From Stutzerimonas stutzeri (GTDB lineage: Bacteria > Pseudomonadota > Gammaproteobacteria > Pseudomonadales > Pseudomonadaceae), in assembly GCF_000590475.1 (NCBI RefSeq), contig NZ_CP007441.1, positions 3,478,660 to 3,542,659 on the forward strand: a stretch of DNA of 64,000 nt, given 5' to 3'. The notes under the pieces are model-generated. The model was not told the DNA's origin and made no database searches. It saw only the letters and a list, made by a program, of their open reading frames with translations. Positions 35,344-42,898 of this stretch are shown piece by piece (position 1 is the first letter of the stretch; the number at the start of each line of letters is the position of its first letter). The translations under genes and the position numbers were made by a program.

Positions 35344-36102
35344 ATGCAGCTAAAAGACAAGGTCATCATTATCACTGGCGGCGGACAGGGTTTGGGACGT
35401 GCAATGGGCGAATACCTCGCCGGTAAAGGCGCGCAACTGGCCTTGGTCGATCTCAACCAGGATCGCCTCGACGAGGCGGTAGCCGCCTGCAAGAGCGCCG
35501 GAGGCGAAGCCCGCGCCTATCTGTGCAATGTTGCCAACGAAGAGCAGGTCAGCCACATGGTCGCCCAAGTGAGCGAGGACTTCGGCGCGCTGGATGGCCT
35601 GGTCAACAACGCCGGCATCCTGCGCGACGGCATGACCATCAAACTCAAGGATGGCGAACTGTCGAAAATGAGCCTCGCCCAGTGGCAGGCGGTGATCGAT
35701 GTGAACCTGACCGGCGTGTTCTTATGCACCCGTGAGGTCGCGGCAAAAATGATCGAGCTCAAGCGCCAGGGTGCGATCGTCAATATCTCTTCGATCTCGC
35801 GCGCCGGCAATATGGGCCAGGCCAACTATTCGGCCGCCAAGGCCGGTGTCGCAGCGGATACGGTGGTCTGGGCCAAGGAACTGGCGCGCTATGGCATCCG
35901 TGTCGCCGGCGTCGCACCCGGATTTATCGAGACCGAGATGGTCGCCAGTATGAAGCCCGAAGCACTGGCAAAGATGACCGCTGGCATTCCACTTAAGCGG
36001 CTCGGCAAACCGATGGAGATCGCTCATTCGGTCGCCTACATCTTCGAGAACGACTATTACACTGGCCGCATCCTCGAACTGGATGGCGGGCTGCGGTTGT
36101 AA
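35344..36102 (+). CDS. Short-chain dehydrogenase/reductase (FabG-like)
   Basis: The 252-residue cytosolic oxidoreductase has the NAD(P) motif TGGGQGLG (residues 11-18), the LVNNAG motif, and the catalytic Ser-Tyr-Lys with YSAAK at 162-166. The C-terminal GRILELDGGLRL ending is typical of FabG-like members. It is most likely NADPH-dependent 3-oxoacyl reductase-like, but the substrate is not known. Start 35344 has aaggaaagg just before it; the longer frame upstream is not supported. It is divergent from the HugZ-like gene. Confidence 0.9.
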   Translation: MQLKDKVIIITGGGQGLGRAMGEYLAGKGAQLALVDLNQDRLDEAVAACKSAGGEARAYLCNVANEEQVSHMVAQVSEDFGALDGLVNNAGILRDGMTIKLKDGELSKMSLAQWQAVIDVNLTGVFLCTREVAAKMIELKRQGAIVNISSISRAGNMGQANYSAAKAGVAADTVVWAKELARYGIRVAGVAPGFIETEMVASMKPEALAKMTAGIPLKRLGKPMEIAHSVAYIFENDYYTGRILELDGGLRL

Positions 36103-36104
36103 TC

Positions 36105-36140
36105 CCCCCAAAAACGAAACCGGGCGCATGAGCGCCCGGT
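36105..36140 (-). terminator. Terminator after the DUF481 gene
   Basis: A 9-bp stem (accgggcgc/gcgcccggt) with an ATGA loop lies between two convergent genes. The T-rich tail is on the minus strand (toward the SDR gene), so it mainly ends the DUF481 transcript. Confidence 0.8.
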
Positions 36141-36156
36141 GTGCAACTGCCTCAGC

Positions 36157-37161
36157 TTACCAACCGATACCAAAGCCAATGCTGTAGTTGGTTTCGTCCA
36201 GATTGCTTTCGGCGCCGCTGACCAGATCCTTCTCGGCCTTCATATTAAGCGATGCCCAATCGGTCACCTTGTAACGCAACCCGATTTCGGCATCAAGTTG
36301 GTAGTCGGCGACATTTTCCAGCGGCTTGCCGATTTCACCATTGCTGAACAGCTCGAAAGTCTTGCCGACCAGATAGCGGTTGTAGTTCCACTTCATCGCG
36401 AGGGAGTAGAAGTCTGCAGTATTGCCGTTGGCGAACTCGTAGTCGCTGCGGTTGATCAGCGACGCCAGCGAGAAAGCGCCAAGCTCGTTGTCCCAGAACT
36501 GGTAACCAGGACCGGTACCAATGGTGCGCTGGCGCCGAACATCTTCAATCTTGTCGCGTTTATACTCCAATCGCCCTTGCCAGAACCAGTGCTCATCGAG
36601 GAAACGGTCAAGCGCGTATTCGGCATCCCAGTTGTCCGTTGAAGTCACACCGTCGCTGTATTCGCGGTTGTAGTTGCCGGTGCCGTTATGACGCCAGCGG
36701 CCATGCCGAGCCGAAGTCTTGAACGATATGTCGTAGTCGTCCGTGTCGGTTTCGGCACGCTTGTAGTCCATTGCTACGTCGACGTTACCTTTCCAGGTCA
36801 AATCCTGAACCAGCGGTTTCGGATGGATAATCTGCTGGATGCTGGATAATTCGACCGTACGCGGTGCCCCGCCGTTGCTGAGCGTGACCTTGCCATCGTC
36901 AGCGGCCTGAAGTGACTTGGCCACCTCTCCGGTGACGTCGTCCTGCTTGACCAACAGTTGCTGGTTGCTTTCCAGCGTCGCAACCTGACTCCACTTCACG
37001 GGTATCGAGCCGCCATAGTCGGTTTCGATCAACAATTTTCCACCATCGAGCACGCTGATCTTGCCGGTTAGGCGATCGCCATTCTTAAGCCAGACAGTGT
37101 CGGCGAGCGATGGCAAAGAGAAGAGCGAAAGTGACACGCAAAGCAGGGTTCTGGAGAACAT
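36157..37161 (-). CDS. DUF481 outer-membrane beta-barrel protein
   Basis: The 334-residue product starts MFSRTLLCVSLSLFSLPSLA, a signal peptide cleaved before DTVWLKNGD. An N-terminal periplasmic-type segment (DRLTGKISVLDGGKLLIETDYGGSIPVKW) precedes a DUF481 beta-barrel of alternating polar and hydrophobic strands ending in GFGIGW, the aromatic C-terminus used by the outer-membrane assembly machine. The YdiY group of this family is known in E. coli as acid-inducible; function is unknown. The longer frame upstream (to 37380) overlaps the divergent gene and is rejected. Only a weak ribosome site is visible. Confidence 0.85.
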   Translation of the reverse strand: MFSRTLLCVSLSLFSLPSLADTVWLKNGDRLTGKISVLDGGKLLIETDYGGSIPVKWSQVATLESNQQLLVKQDDVTGEVAKSLQAADDGKVTLSNGGAPRTVELSSIQQIIHPKPLVQDLTWKGNVDVAMDYKRAETDTDDYDISFKTSARHGRWRHNGTGNYNREYSDGVTSTDNWDAEYALDRFLDEHWFWQGRLEYKRDKIEDVRRQRTIGTGPGYQFWDNELGAFSLASLINRSDYEFANGNTADFYSLAMKWNYNRYLVGKTFELFSNGEIGKPLENVADYQLDAEIGLRYKVTDWASLNMKAEKDLVSGAESNLDETNYSIGFGIGW

Positions 37162-37299
37162 AAAAGACTGAATATCTGCACAGATGGGGTTAGAAAGGCA
37201 GGCATTATCCCTATGCTTTGAATCACAGCAAGCACTGACCGTCGAATAGCAAACGAGTTCAGCCGTCAACGCAGCAAGCCTAATCGCACAGGACATTCC

Positions 37300-37659
37300 A
37301 TGATCGAACAACCGCCTATGCTCGCGCCCGCTGCCGAAGCCGAATCGCGCCGGGCGGCTGTCTATCTGGTCATGGCGCAAATTCCCGAGGGCAAGGTGGT
37401 GAGCTACGGCGAACTGGCCAGCATGGCCGGGCTCGGTCGTGCGGCGCGTTGGGTTGGCAGGCTGATGTCGCAGTTGCCCGAGGGCACCCGCCTACCTTGG
37501 CATAGGGTAATCGCGGCCGGCGGACGACTCAGCTTGCCAGCGGGAACAGCCGCTGGACATGAGCAGCGTATGCGTCTGCGTGCCGAGGGGATAACCATCG
37601 TCAACGACCGCGTCGACATACGTCGGCATGGCTGGCATTGGGCGGAGCACAGCGGGTAG
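37300..37659 (+). CDS. Alkyltransferase-like (ATL) DNA-repair protein
   Basis: The 119-residue protein matches the DNA-binding C-terminal half of O6-methylguanine-DNA methyltransferases: VYLVMAQIPEGKVVSYGELASMAG and the AARWVGRLMS recognition helix. The active-site motif PCHR is replaced by PWHR, with Trp at residue 67 in place of the alkyl-accepting Cys. This is the signature of ATL proteins, which bind O6-alkylguanine without repairing it and pass the site to nucleotide excision repair. It is small, cytosolic and encoded 35 bases before ampG on the same strand. Confidence 0.9.
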   Translation: MIEQPPMLAPAAEAESRRAAVYLVMAQIPEGKVVSYGELASMAGLGRAARWVGRLMSQLPEGTRLPWHRVIAAGGRLSLPAGTAAGHEQRMRLRAEGITIVNDRVDIRRHGWHWAEHSG

Positions 37660-37693
37660 AGTGCGCGCTTCATGTCTATAACCGTCCTGTCAT

Positions 37694-39394
37694 ATGTCCC
37701 GTGAAACCTGGCGTACCGCCCTCGCCGCCTATGCCAGCCCCGCCTCACTGACGTTGCTGGTGCTTGGCTTCGCCGCAGGCCTCCCCGCTATCCTGGTGTT
37801 TTCCACGCTTTCGGTGTGGCTACGCGAAGCGGGCGTCTCGCGCGAAACGATCGGCTTCGCCAGCTGGATCAGCCTGGCCTATGCCTTCAAATGGGTCTGG
37901 TCGCCGATGCTCGACCAGTGGCGTCTGCCCTGGATTGGCGCGCTGGGGCGGCGCCGTTCGTGGTTGGTGCTGTCACAATCGGTGATTGCCATCGGCCTGG
38001 TCGGCATGGCGTTGTGCAACCCTCAATACAACCTGACCATGCTGATTGCGCTCGCTGTCGCGGTGGCTTTCGCCTCGGCGACTCAGGACATCGCCATCGA
38101 CGCCTATCGCTTGGAGATTGCCGAGGACAAACTGCAGGCAACCCTGGCGGCGACCTATATGACGGGCTACCGGATCGCCATGCTATTGGCGAGCGCCGGC
38201 GCGCTGTTTCTCGCCGAATGGCTGGGTTCGACCAATATCGAGTACAGCCAGAGCGCATGGGCGACCACCTATATCGCCTTCGCGTTGCTGATTTTGCCGG
38301 GCCTGGTCACTAGCCTGCTTATTCCCGAGCCAGAAGGTGCTGCGCCGCTGCCCAACGAGCCCTCGAAGTACAGCTTCAACCACCAATTGGCGGGTGTCGG
38401 CTTGCTGCTGGTTCTGCTGGTATCCCTGCCGGCGATGATCAACGCGCTGATCGCACAGGCCTGGCCGCGTGCGACCTTGTATCTGTTGCTCATCATCGGT
38501 TCGCTGTCGCCCTGGGGCCGCGCGCTGCTGGTGCCCGTTCGACAGATGCTGCACCAGGCAGGCCAGCGCCAGCGCCCGCCGCGGTTCGATTTCGTCCATC
38601 AGGCTGTGTCGGTCATCGTGCTGATCATCCTGATGGTGTCGACCACCGGCATGTTCCAATCCTACTGGGGCGGTTACTGGCCGCGCGGCACCATGTACCT
38701 GTTGATCTGCTGGGGCTGTCTCTCCGGCCCAGGACGGATACTGATGGGACCCGTCCTGACGCCGATCACCGATTTCATCTTCCGCTACCGCTGGCAGGCG
38801 CTGCTGCTGTTGGGGCTGATCGCCACCTACCGGATGTCCGACACCGTAATGGGGGTCATGGCTAATGTCTTCTACATTGACCAGGGCTTCAGCAAGGATC
38901 AGATCGCCAGCGTCAGTAAGCTGTTCGGGCTGATCATGACCCTGCTCGGGGCTGCTTTTGGGGGCCTTTTGATCGTGCGCTTCAATATACTGCCCATCCT
39001 GTTCGTCGGTGGCCTTGCGTCCGCTGCAACCAACCTCATGTTCATGCTGTTGGTGGAAATGGGCGCCAACCTGAACATGCTGATCGTCACCATCTCCTGC
39101 GACAACTTCAGCGGAGGTCTGGCCTCCACCGCCTTTGTCGCCTACCTGTCGAGCCTCACCAACCTGAAATTCTCGGCCACGCAGTACGCGCTGCTGAGCT
39201 CGTTGATGTTGTTGTTGCCACGGCTATTGGGCGGCTATTCCGGTGTCATGGTCGAGCACCTCGGGTACAGCGACTTCTTTCTGGTCACCGCATTGCTCGG
39301 TGTGCCGACGCTGGTACTTATCGCCTGGCAGTGGTCACGCAGCCGCAGGCAGCTGGAGCCGGGCGATCCCATGGCCAGTACTGAGCGAAGCTAA
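37694..39394 (+). CDS. ampG: AmpG-type muropeptide permease
   Basis: The 566-residue MFS transporter imports GlcNAc-anhydroMurNAc peptides from the periplasm for cell-wall recycling, which feeds the AmpR/AmpC beta-lactamase signal where present. It starts MSRETWRTALAAYASPASLTLLVLGFAAGLPAILVFSTLS, characteristic of AmpG, followed by WISLAYAFKWVWSPMLDQ and RRRSWLVLSQ. About 14 or more hydrophobic segments are present with a longer middle insertion (residues 220-340) like the P. aeruginosa protein. Gene order next to mscS and yajQ agrees with P. aeruginosa ampG. Confidence 0.92.
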   Translation: MSRETWRTALAAYASPASLTLLVLGFAAGLPAILVFSTLSVWLREAGVSRETIGFASWISLAYAFKWVWSPMLDQWRLPWIGALGRRRSWLVLSQSVIAIGLVGMALCNPQYNLTMLIALAVAVAFASATQDIAIDAYRLEIAEDKLQATLAATYMTGYRIAMLLASAGALFLAEWLGSTNIEYSQSAWATTYIAFALLILPGLVTSLLIPEPEGAAPLPNEPSKYSFNHQLAGVGLLLVLLVSLPAMINALIAQAWPRATLYLLLIIGSLSPWGRALLVPVRQMLHQAGQRQRPPRFDFVHQAVSVIVLIILMVSTTGMFQSYWGGYWPRGTMYLLICWGCLSGPGRILMGPVLTPITDFIFRYRWQALLLLGLIATYRMSDTVMGVMANVFYIDQGFSKDQIASVSKLFGLIMTLLGAAFGGLLIVRFNILPILFVGGLASAATNLMFMLLVEMGANLNMLIVTISCDNFSGGLASTAFVAYLSSLTNLKFSATQYALLSSLMLLLPRLLGGYSGVMVEHLGYSDFFLVTALLGVPTLVLIAWQWSRSRRQLEPGDPMASTERS

Positions 39395-39426
39395 AAAGAA
39401 AGCCGGCAGCATTGCCGGCTTTGCTT
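39394..39426. terminator. Bidirectional terminator between ampG and the MscS gene
   Basis: A 10-bp stem (aaagccggca/tgccggcttt) with a GCAT loop lies between convergent genes, with T-rich tails on both strands. Confidence 0.88.
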
Positions 39427-39440
39427 TCCTTGGCTGGGCC

Positions 39441-40268
39441 TTAGCTCTGCTGGACCAGATGCACCACACGTTGCGGAAACGGTATGCCAATTCCCGCCTC
39501 GTCGAAGCGCTCCTTGACCCGCTCGGTGAAGCCGAAGGTCACCGGCCAGAAGTCGCCTGTGGCAACCCACACCCGCAGAGACAAATTGACCGAGCTGTCA
39601 GCCAGTGCAACGACGTGCACCACGGGTTCGGGATCGCGCAGCACACGTTCGTCTTCGGCGATTTCCAGCAGAATCTTACGTGCCAGCTTGATATCGGCGC
39701 CGTAATCGATGCCGATGTTTATGTCTGCGCGACGACGCGGCTCACGGGAATAGTTGGTGATGTGTCCGTTGGACAGGCTGCCGTTGGGCACCACGATGGT
39801 CTTGTTATCGCCCGACTTGAGTACGGTATGGAAGATCTGGATCGCATGCACTGTACCGGCCACGCCCTGGGCTTCGATCCACTCGCCGACGCGTATCGGA
39901 CGGAAGACCAGAATCAGCACGCCCCCGGCGAAGTTGGCCAGACTGCCCTGCAAGGCCAAGCCAATCGCCAGGCCGGCGGCACCTATCACTGCAATGAAGG
40001 ATGTCGTCTCGACGCCGATCATCGATGCCACGCTGATCAGCAATAGCGCTTTAAGAATGATGCTCGACAGGCTTTCGATGAACCCGTGCAGCGAGGGGTC
40101 GACCTGACGGCGGTTCAATATGCCACCGACCTTGCCGACTAGCTTACTGATCAGCCACCAGCCCAACAGGAAGGTGAAAAGCGCTAGCGTCACTTGAGCA
40201 CCGTACTGAATGACAATCGGCAACCAGGCCTCGGAAAGCTCGACGAGATAATCGACACTGAAATCCAT
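39441..40268 (-). CDS. Small-conductance mechanosensitive channel (MscS family)
   Basis: The 275-residue inner-membrane channel has three hydrophobic helices, the third being the Gly/Ala-packed pore helix GAAGLAIGLALQGSLANFAGGVLILVF, followed by the beta domain (RPIRVGEWIEAQGVAGTV and the PNGSLSNGHITNYS motif) and the alpha/beta vestibule. The length is close to E. coli MscS (286). It should open under membrane tension and release osmolytes on hypo-osmotic shock. aaggag lies 11 bases before the ATG. Confidence 0.93.
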   Translation of the reverse strand: MDFSVDYLVELSEAWLPIVIQYGAQVTLALFTFLLGWWLISKLVGKVGGILNRRQVDPSLHGFIESLSSIILKALLLISVASMIGVETTSFIAVIGAAGLAIGLALQGSLANFAGGVLILVFRPIRVGEWIEAQGVAGTVHAIQIFHTVLKSGDNKTIVVPNGSLSNGHITNYSREPRRRADINIGIDYGADIKLARKILLEIAEDERVLRDPEPVVHVVALADSSVNLSLRVWVATGDFWPVTFGFTERVKERFDEAGIGIPFPQRVVHLVQQS

Positions 40269-40357
40269 TGGATGGAGTCTCCTTTTTGGGGCACCGAGCC
40301 TCCGGCTGCGCGGAATCGCTCGGCTAAAACGGGGAAGGCACGCGCACGTGCGGTAAT

Positions 40358-40837
40358 TTAGTCGCGGAAGTTATTGAATTGCAGTGGCATGCCGAAGTCC
40401 TTTGCCCGCAGCAAGGCAATGGCTTCCTGCAGATCGTCGCGCTTCTTGCCGGTCACTCGAACCTGTTCACCCTGGATAGCCGCTTGCACCTTGAGCTTGG
40501 CATCTTTGATATGGGCGACGATCTTCTTGGCGAGTTCCTTGTCGATGCCTTCGCGCAGCACGACGTCTTGCTTGACCGATTTGCCGGACGGATAGGGATC
40601 CTTGAATTCCAGACACTGAATATCGATCTTGCGCTTGACCAGGCTCAGCTTGAGGATCTCCAGCATCTGCTCCAGCTGGAAATCGGCATCGGCAGTCAGA
40701 TGGATCGTCAGCTCCTTGAGCTCAAAAGTACCTTTACCGCGCAGGTCGTAACGCCGGTCCAGTTCCTTGAGGGCATTGTCGACGGCATTGGTGACTTCGT
40801 GTTTGTCCAGTTCTGACACCACGTCGAACGAGGGCAT
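40358..40837 (-). CDS. yajQ: YajQ family nucleotide-binding protein
   Basis: The 159-residue cytosolic protein starts MPSFDVVSELDKHEVTNAVDNALKELDRRYDL, the strongly conserved YajQ N-terminus, and has two ferredoxin-like halves ending DFGMPLQFNNFRD. YajQ members bind nucleotides and RNA; in Xanthomonas and P. aeruginosa relatives bind c-di-GMP as effectors. aggagg lies 6 bases before the ATG at 40837; the longer frame to 40912 is unsupported. It is divergent from a receiver protein with a degenerate GGDEF domain. Confidence 0.95.
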   Translation of the reverse strand: MPSFDVVSELDKHEVTNAVDNALKELDRRYDLRGKGTFELKELTIHLTADADFQLEQMLEILKLSLVKRKIDIQCLEFKDPYPSGKSVKQDVVLREGIDKELAKKIVAHIKDAKLKVQAAIQGEQVRVTGKKRDDLQEAIALLRAKDFGMPLQFNNFRD

Positions 40838-40982
40838 GGGCTTCCTCCTATAAAAAACGGCGCAACGGTGTGATCCAGCGCGCTTAGCTTGACGGTTCAA
40901 ATGGGCCATCATTATAACTGTTCAAGCCAATGACGCCCCGCTACCTGGCGTTACGGCACTCCTCTTTCTCCGAGCCCCATGA

Positions 40983-41948
40983 ATGCCCAACCCTCAACTC
41001 AGCATCCTGGTGGTCGACGACGCCAAGTTTTCCAGCGTGATGATCGGTCGTGTGCTGTCCAAAGCCGGTTACGAAGACGTTCGCTTCGCCAATAGCGCCA
41101 GCGCTGCGCTGGAACTGATCGAGCAGCGCCCTGCGAACGTTCTGCTCGCCGATTGGCTGATGCCGGAAATGGACGGCCTGGAGCTGACTGCCCAGGTGCG
41201 TCAGCAGGATGAAATGTCCGATCATTACACCTACATCATCCTCCTGACCGGGCGCGACGGTCAGGACGTGCTGAGCAAAGCCTTCGATCACGGCGTGGAT
41301 GACTTCATTGGCAAGTCGGTCATGAACGACCAATTGGTACCTCGTATATATGCGGCCGATCGCCTCTGTGGCTCGCTACAACGACTGATGCGGGAAAACC
41401 GCCTGCTGACCGAGAACATCGCCAGACTGGAACAACGCAACCTGATCGATCCGGTCACCGGGCTCGGGAATACCCGATACCTTCATCAGCGGCTCGCCGA
41501 CAGCATGCGCCAGATCGAAAGCCGTGGTGGGGCGCTGTGTTACCTGGTAATAGGCCTGCCGGAGATTTATAGCCAACGGCAGCGCTACGGCGAGCAGTTT
41601 CACCAGGAGCTGCTTCGAGGTGTGGCCAGACGCTTGCAGCAACTGGTGCGCCCGCTGGATGTGCTCACCTGCCTGGATGAGGGGCATTTCGGTCTACTCA
41701 CCCTCGTCGACGATCTACGCGGCTGCTCGCCGAGCAGTTTCAAACGTTTACACGATGGCCTTAACCTCAAGGCGTTCAAGACCAGCGAGGGCTTTATCTC
41801 GATCAAGGCCGGCATCGGTCTGGTCAGCCTCGATGCGAGCACCCTGCCCGCCCAGCCCCGCGCAATCACCGACCGCGCCGAGACCCTGTTACCCAACGCA
41901 TACGCGACCGGACGTATCGTGCCCCTGCGTTACGCACAGCCAGCCTGA
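40983..41948 (+). CDS. Response regulator with degenerate GGDEF domain
   Basis: The 321-residue cytosolic protein has an N-terminal receiver domain with the acidic pair VVDDAK, phospho-acceptor Asp57 (LADWLMPEMDG) and Lys in IGKSV, followed by a GGDEF-fold domain. The catalytic signature is replaced by DEGHF (232-236), so cyclase activity is not expected. It may serve as a c-di-GMP or GTP sensor or a docking module. Its last base is shared with the panE start (TGATG), so translation is coupled to panE. A histidine kinase gene follows panE and may be its partner. The yajQ gene is divergent. Confidence 0.88.
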   Translation: MPNPQLSILVVDDAKFSSVMIGRVLSKAGYEDVRFANSASAALELIEQRPANVLLADWLMPEMDGLELTAQVRQQDEMSDHYTYIILLTGRDGQDVLSKAFDHGVDDFIGKSVMNDQLVPRIYAADRLCGSLQRLMRENRLLTENIARLEQRNLIDPVTGLGNTRYLHQRLADSMRQIESRGGALCYLVIGLPEIYSQRQRYGEQFHQELLRGVARRLQQLVRPLDVLTCLDEGHFGLLTLVDDLRGCSPSSFKRLHDGLNLKAFKTSEGFISIKAGIGLVSLDASTLPAQPRAITDRAETLLPNAYATGRIVPLRYAQPA

Positions 41949-42865
41949 TGACCACCGCCTGGCATGTTCTTGGCGCTGGCAGCCTTGGGGGGCTCTGGGC
42001 AACGCGGCTGTTTCGCGCCGGCGTACCAGTGCGGATCATCCTGCGCACTTCGGAACGGCTCGCCGATTACCACGCCGCAGGTGGCCTGGGCCTGGTCGAG
42101 GATGGGCAGCTGCATGTCTATCCCGTGCCGGTGGAGCTGCCTGATGCCAGCGCACCGATAAGGCGACTGCTGGTCGCCTGCAAGGCCTACGATGCCGAAG
42201 CCGCCATAGCCGGGGTGGCGCCGCGACTGATCAAAGGAGCGGAAATTCTCCTGTTACAGAATGGGCTGGGAAGCCAGCAAGCCATTGCCGAGCGCTGGCC
42301 GAAAAGCCGCTGCGTATTCGTCTCCAGCACCGAAGGGGCTTATCGTCAGGCTGATTTCCGTATCGTCCACGCTGGCCAAGGACATAACTGGCTGGGCGGA
42401 CCTGACCATAGCGTCCTGCCCTCATGGCTCGCCGAGCTGGGCGCCGCCGGCATCCCCTACGCCTGGGCGGACGATATCCTTGGCAAGCTGTGGCGCAAGC
42501 TGGCGATCAACTGCGCTATCAATCCGCTAACCGTTCTGCATGACTGCCGCAACGGCGAATTACTGACTCACCGCATATTGGTCCATGGACTCTGTACCGA
42601 ACTCGGTGAGCTGCTTCGGGTTTGCAACCAGGCTGAGGCCGCCGATGGGCTCGAAGACGACGTGCTGCGCGTAGCAGAAGCGACAGCCAACAACTACTCA
42701 TCGATGCAGCAAGACGTACGAAGCGGGCGCCGGACCGAGGTCAGCTTCTTGCTGGGCCAAGCTTGTCGCACCGCGCAGCAGCACGGTCTTCGGACGCCCG
42801 AACTGTGCGGGTTGCTCGAGCGGCTCCAGGCGTTCCTGCGTCATCACCGATTGCCCGCGGACTGA
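41948..42865 (+). CDS. panE: 2-dehydropantoate 2-reductase (ketopantoate reductase)
   Basis: The 305-residue cytosolic enzyme reduces ketopantoate to pantoate with NADPH in coenzyme A synthesis. It has the N-terminal Rossmann motif HVLGAGSLGGLWATRL, the central KAYDAEAAI and LLLQNGLGSQ segments, and the C-terminal helical domain with the catalytic-lysine region DDILGKLWRKLAINCAINPLT and the conserved NNYSSMQQDVRSGRRTE block. The ATG overlaps the stop of the preceding gene by one base. Its place between a receiver gene and a kinase gene is unusual in function but matches P. aeruginosa order. Confidence 0.93.
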   Translation: MTTAWHVLGAGSLGGLWATRLFRAGVPVRIILRTSERLADYHAAGGLGLVEDGQLHVYPVPVELPDASAPIRRLLVACKAYDAEAAIAGVAPRLIKGAEILLLQNGLGSQQAIAERWPKSRCVFVSSTEGAYRQADFRIVHAGQGHNWLGGPDHSVLPSWLAELGAAGIPYAWADDILGKLWRKLAINCAINPLTVLHDCRNGELLTHRILVHGLCTELGELLRVCNQAEAADGLEDDVLRVAEATANNYSSMQQDVRSGRRTEVSFLLGQACRTAQQHGLRTPELCGLLERLQAFLRHHRLPAD

Positions 42866-42898
42866 GGCACCGCTACCCTGCTGAAACACCCTTCTTCC

